From Streptomyces sp. SID3343 (lineage in GTDB: Bacteria; Actinomycetota; Actinomycetes; Streptomycetales; Streptomycetaceae): a DNA stretch of 33,949 nt. Positions 31,474 to 33,949 of this stretch are shown here, piece by piece; position 1 is the stretch's first letter; each line of letters begins with the position of its first letter. Below the pieces are notes generated by a model. It did no database searches, had not been told where the DNA came from, and was given only the letters and a program-made list of their open reading frames with translations. The stretch is taken from assembly GCF_009865215.1 (NCBI RefSeq), contig NZ_WWJX01000039.1, positions 1 through 33,949 on the forward strand. The letters are read 5' to 3'. Position numbers and translations under genes: made by a program.

Positions 31474-33949
31474 ATGGCCGACGCCCGGCTCGTGCCCGGG
31501 GCGGTCGGGGCCTGGGCGGCGGCGTGGGGTGCGCCGCTGGTGCCGTTGTGGGCATGCGTGGTTTCGGCCTCGGTCGCGGTGCTTGCCGCCGTGGTGCTGA
31601 CGGCGTGGCGCCGGGCCGTGGCAGCGGTCGTGCTGATGTGTGTCGCGGCCGGCGGGACCGTGGCGGGGCTGCGTACGGCGGCCGACCGTTCCGGGCCCAT
31701 CGCCGAGTCGGCGCGGCGTGGCGGTGAGGCTGTGGTCGAACTGAGCGTACGGAGCGACCCCGAGCGTCGGCTCACCCGCGTGCGGGGCAGCGAACTCGGC
31801 GCGCCTCCCACGGTGTTCGCCGCCCGGATCGAGCAGGTGGACCACACGCGCGTCCGTACACCCGTCGCGGTGCTGGCGACCGGGCCCGAGGCCGGATCCT
31901 GGCTCGGGTTGCTCCCGAGCACCCGGGTCCGGGTGCACGGCCGCTTCGTGTCCGGCAAGGGTGGCTCGGCCCTGCTCCTGGTTCGCGGCGCCCCGGAGCA
32001 GACCGCCGGGGCTGTTGCCCACCAACGCTTCGCGGGTCGACTCCGCGCTCGCCTGCGGGACGCGTGCGCGGATCTACCGCCGGCCGCGCGCGGACTGCTG
32101 CCGGGCCTGGTCGTGGGGGATACGAGCCGGCTCCCGGCCGACCTCGAAGCCGACTTCAAGACGACCGAATTGACCCATTTGACTGCTGTGAGCGGCACCA
32201 ACATCACCATCCTGCTGGGCTTCGTGCTCTTCCTGCTCCGCCGCGGCGGACTACACGGTCGAGTCCTGCCCGTCGTGGGCGCGATCACGGTGGCCGCCTT
32301 CGTGGTCGTCGCCCGACCCGAACCCAGCGTGCTGCGTGCGGCGGCGATGGGCCTGGTCACCCTGGTAGCGCTCTATACCGGCCGAACCCGCCGCGGCCTG
32401 CCCGCGCTCGCCGTGGCGGTCCTGGGCCTCGTGCTGCTCGACCCGACTCTGGCCCGGTCGTACGGGTTCGCGCTGTCCGTCCTGGCCACCGGGGCGCTCC
32501 TGCTGCTCGCCCCGCACTGGACGCGCCGGCTCCGGGCCAGGGGGTGGCCCAAGTGGGCGGCGGTCGTGGTCGCCGTACCGCTTGCCGCGCAAGCCGTGTG
32601 CGGGCCGCTCGTGGTCACCTTCGCGGGGCGGGTCAGTCTGGTCGCCGTTCCGTGCAACCTGCTCGCCGAGTTCGCGGTGGCGCCCGCGACGGTGCTGGGC
32701 TTCGTCACTCTCGTCCTCGCATCGGTGTGGCTACCGCTCGCGCGCGTGGTGGCGTGGCTCGCGTCCTGGCCGGTCGGGTGGATCGCGGGGGTGGCCCGTA
32801 CCGGCGCGGGCCTCCCGGGCGCCGCCGTCACCTGGCCGCCCGGTGTGCTGGGCGGGGTGGCGCTCGCGGCGATCACGGCCGCCGCGATCCCGGTGCTTCG
32901 CGTGCTGCGCAGGGACCGGTCGCATCCCGCGCGCCGAAGGACCGTGCCCGCGTGGCCGAGGGCCCTGGGCTCCGCGCTGCTCGCGGGCGTCGCCGTCCTG
33001 GTTTTGCTCCGCCCGCCGACTCTGGTCCAGCCGCTCACCGGTTGGCCGCCACCCGACTGGCACCTGGTGATGTGCCAGGTGGGCCAAGGCGACGCGATCG
33101 TACTCAACGCCGGGGCCGGCGCGGGCGTCCTGGTCGACGCGGGCCCCGACCCCCTCGCGGTGGACCGCTGCCTGCGCGATCTGGGTATCCACCGACTGCC
33201 GCTCGTGGTGCTCACCCACTTCCACGCCGACCACGTCGAAGGGCTGCCCGGAGCGCTCCGGGGCCGGGCGGTCGGTGAGATCCAGGGCACCGCCCTCGCC
33301 GAGCCGGCGGGCGAGGTGGCCCGGGTCCGCCGCTGGGCGGCCGCTGCGGGGCTGTCCCCGACGATCGCGCGCGACGGCGAGCGGCGGGCGGTGGCCAACC
33401 TGACGTGGCAGGTTCTCGCCCCACCCCCGACCGACACCGGCGGCTCGGCGGCCAACAACGCGAGCGTGGTCCTGCTCGCACAGCGCCGCGGCGTCCGCCT
33501 CCTGTTGACCGGCGACGTGGAAACCGAGGCCCAGACCGCCTTGCGCCCCCGCCTCGCCGGGCAACGCGTCGACGTCCTCAAGGTCCCCCACCACGGCTCC
33601 GCCCGCCAGGACCCGGCCCTCCTGCGCGCGCTACGCCCCCGTCTGGCCCTGATCTCGGTAGGCCGCGACAACCCTTACGGCCACCCGTCCCGCGCGACCC
33701 GAATCCTGCTCACCACAACCGGCACCAAAGTCCTCCGCACCGACACCGACGGCCCCATCGCCATCACAGGCTCCCCAACCCACCTGAAAGCGGTAGCAAG
33801 AGGCCCGAACTCCGATTCCCAAGCCGCCTCCACCGACCAGGCCAGGCCCGGCCCAAGCCCGAGCCCACCCCAACGACCAAGCCCGCCCTCAAGCCCAAGC
33901 CCGGGCGCACCCCCGACGACCGGGCCCGCCCTCAAGTCCAAGCCCGGGC
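31474..33949 (+). CDS. comEC: ComEC/Rec2-family DNA uptake channel protein (3' partial)
   Basis: At least 825 codons are visible; the frame is open to the window end with no stop. Helices at the N-terminus precede a soluble segment (RIEQVDHTRVRTPVAVLATG). The Competence domain begins around residues 210-240 (LLPGLVVGDTSRLP, ELTHLTAVSGTNITILLGF), and further helices run to about 520. A metallo-beta-lactamase domain follows from about 528 (HLVMCQVGQGDAIVL), with THFHADH at 581-587 carrying His582, His584, Asp586 and His587, LLLTGDVE and KVPHHGS near 702-708. ATG 31474 is chosen with GGAGG (31460-31464) 9 nt upstream; GTG 31447 is a weaker choice. The channel takes up single-stranded DNA in competent bacteria. 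After RTDTDGPIAITG the protein continues into a Pro/Ser-rich tail with altered codon usage. Confidence 0.94.
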   Translation, partial: MADARLVPGAVGAWAAAWGAPLVPLWACVVSASVAVLAAVVLTAWRRAVAAVVLMCVAAGGTVAGLRTAADRSGPIAESARRGGEAVVELSVRSDPERRLTRVRGSELGAPPTVFAARIEQVDHTRVRTPVAVLATGPEAGSWLGLLPSTRVRVHGRFVSGKGGSALLLVRGAPEQTAGAVAHQRFAGRLRARLRDACADLPPAARGLLPGLVVGDTSRLPADLEADFKTTELTHLTAVSGTNITILLGFVLFLLRRGGLHGRVLPVVGAITVAAFVVVARPEPSVLRAAAMGLVTLVALYTGRTRRGLPALAVAVLGLVLLDPTLARSYGFALSVLATGALLLLAPHWTRRLRARGWPKWAAVVVAVPLAAQAVCGPLVVTFAGRVSLVAVPCNLLAEFAVAPATVLGFVTLVLASVWLPLARVVAWLASWPVGWIAGVARTGAGLPGAAVTWPPGVLGGVALAAITAAAIPVLRVLRRDRSHPARRRTVPAWPRALGSALLAGVAVLVLLRPPTLVQPLTGWPPPDWHLVMCQVGQGDAIVLNAGAGAGVLVDAGPDPLAVDRCLRDLGIHRLPLVVLTHFHADHVEGLPGALRGRAVGEIQGTALAEPAGEVARVRRWAAAAGLSPTIARDGERRAVANLTWQVLAPPPTDTGGSAANNASVVLLAQRRGVRLLLTGDVETEAQTALRPRLAGQRVDVLKVPHHGSARQDPALLRALRPRLALISVGRDNPYGHPSRATRILLTTTGTKVLRTDTDGPIAITGSPTHLKAVARGPNSDSQAASTDQARPGPSPSPPQRPSPPSSPSPGAPPTTGPALKSKPG
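33881..33949 (+). repeat. 26-bp direct repeat in the comEC 3' region
   Basis: The 26-bp segments at 33881-33906 and 33924-33949 differ at one position and start 43 bp apart. As 43 is not a multiple of three, the two copies are read in different frames. The second copy ends at the last base of the window. Confidence 0.8.

Noticed and set aside
29958..32360. 800-codon open frame on the minus strand across comEA and comEC
   Set aside because: Basic, Pro/Arg/Ser-rich composition and no family motif; it lies opposite two well-supported genes.

Overview
The window comes from a high-GC actinomycete chromosome, most likely Streptomycetales. The evidence is very high GC with strongly GC-biased third codon positions, frequent GTG starts, a single TTA codon in all the genes read, and a familiar streptomycete gene order at both ends. 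The left end has a LytR-C protein, rsfS and a histidine phosphatase. The right end has leuS, a DegV-family gene, comEA and comEC. The species cannot be fixed from this sequence; a non-model streptomycete relative is possible. The first gene lacks its 5' end and comEC runs off the 3' end.

Between these core blocks lies about 20 kb of mostly accessory metabolism. (1) 2.6-8.4 kb: a PadR regulator divergent from a luciferase-like flavin oxidoreductase, followed by three classical SDRs (one matching the 3alpha/20beta-hydroxysteroid dehydrogenase family) and a hormone-sensitive-lipase-type esterase. This looks like a catabolic or biotransformation set for a hydrophobic alcohol/ketone/ester substrate, with a convincing operator-promoter at its head and a second palindrome before the hydroxysteroid dehydrogenase gene. 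(2) 8.4-15.2 kb: a segment bounded by two identical tRNA-Ala(GGC) genes, with a rhomboid-like membrane protein, a two-domain GMC (long-chain-alcohol-oxidase-like) oxidase, a GlxA-type AraC regulator divergent from a coupled HD-hydrolase/DUF1348 pair, and a further SDR. (3) 15.4-18.7 kb: a MerR regulator, three small uncharacterised genes and a Uma2 nuclease-fold gene. (4) 18.9-23.3 kb: a four-gene operon of glutamine-synthetase-like ligase, aldehyde dehydrogenase, SDR and class I glutamine amidotransferase-type hydrolase. Its logic is glutamylation of an amine, two oxidations and deglutamylation. Because an SDR and not an amine oxidase is present, an amino-alcohol such as ethanolamine fits better than a polyamine.

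The right-hand core contains a YhhN-family membrane protein with a TTA codon and then leuS. leuS is preceded by what looks like a complete classical attenuator: an 11-residue leader peptide with three consecutive Leu codons, a first hairpin, and a terminator with a T-run. A roughly 12-bp-period C/G-rich array follows it. The DegV-family gene and comEA/comEC come next. Other unexplained structure includes five diverged 75-bp tandem units between comEA and comEC, a family of candidate leaderless promoters (TANNNT 6-8 nt before the start codon), a probable CTG start codon on the phosphatase, and several short tandem repeats in intergenic gaps.
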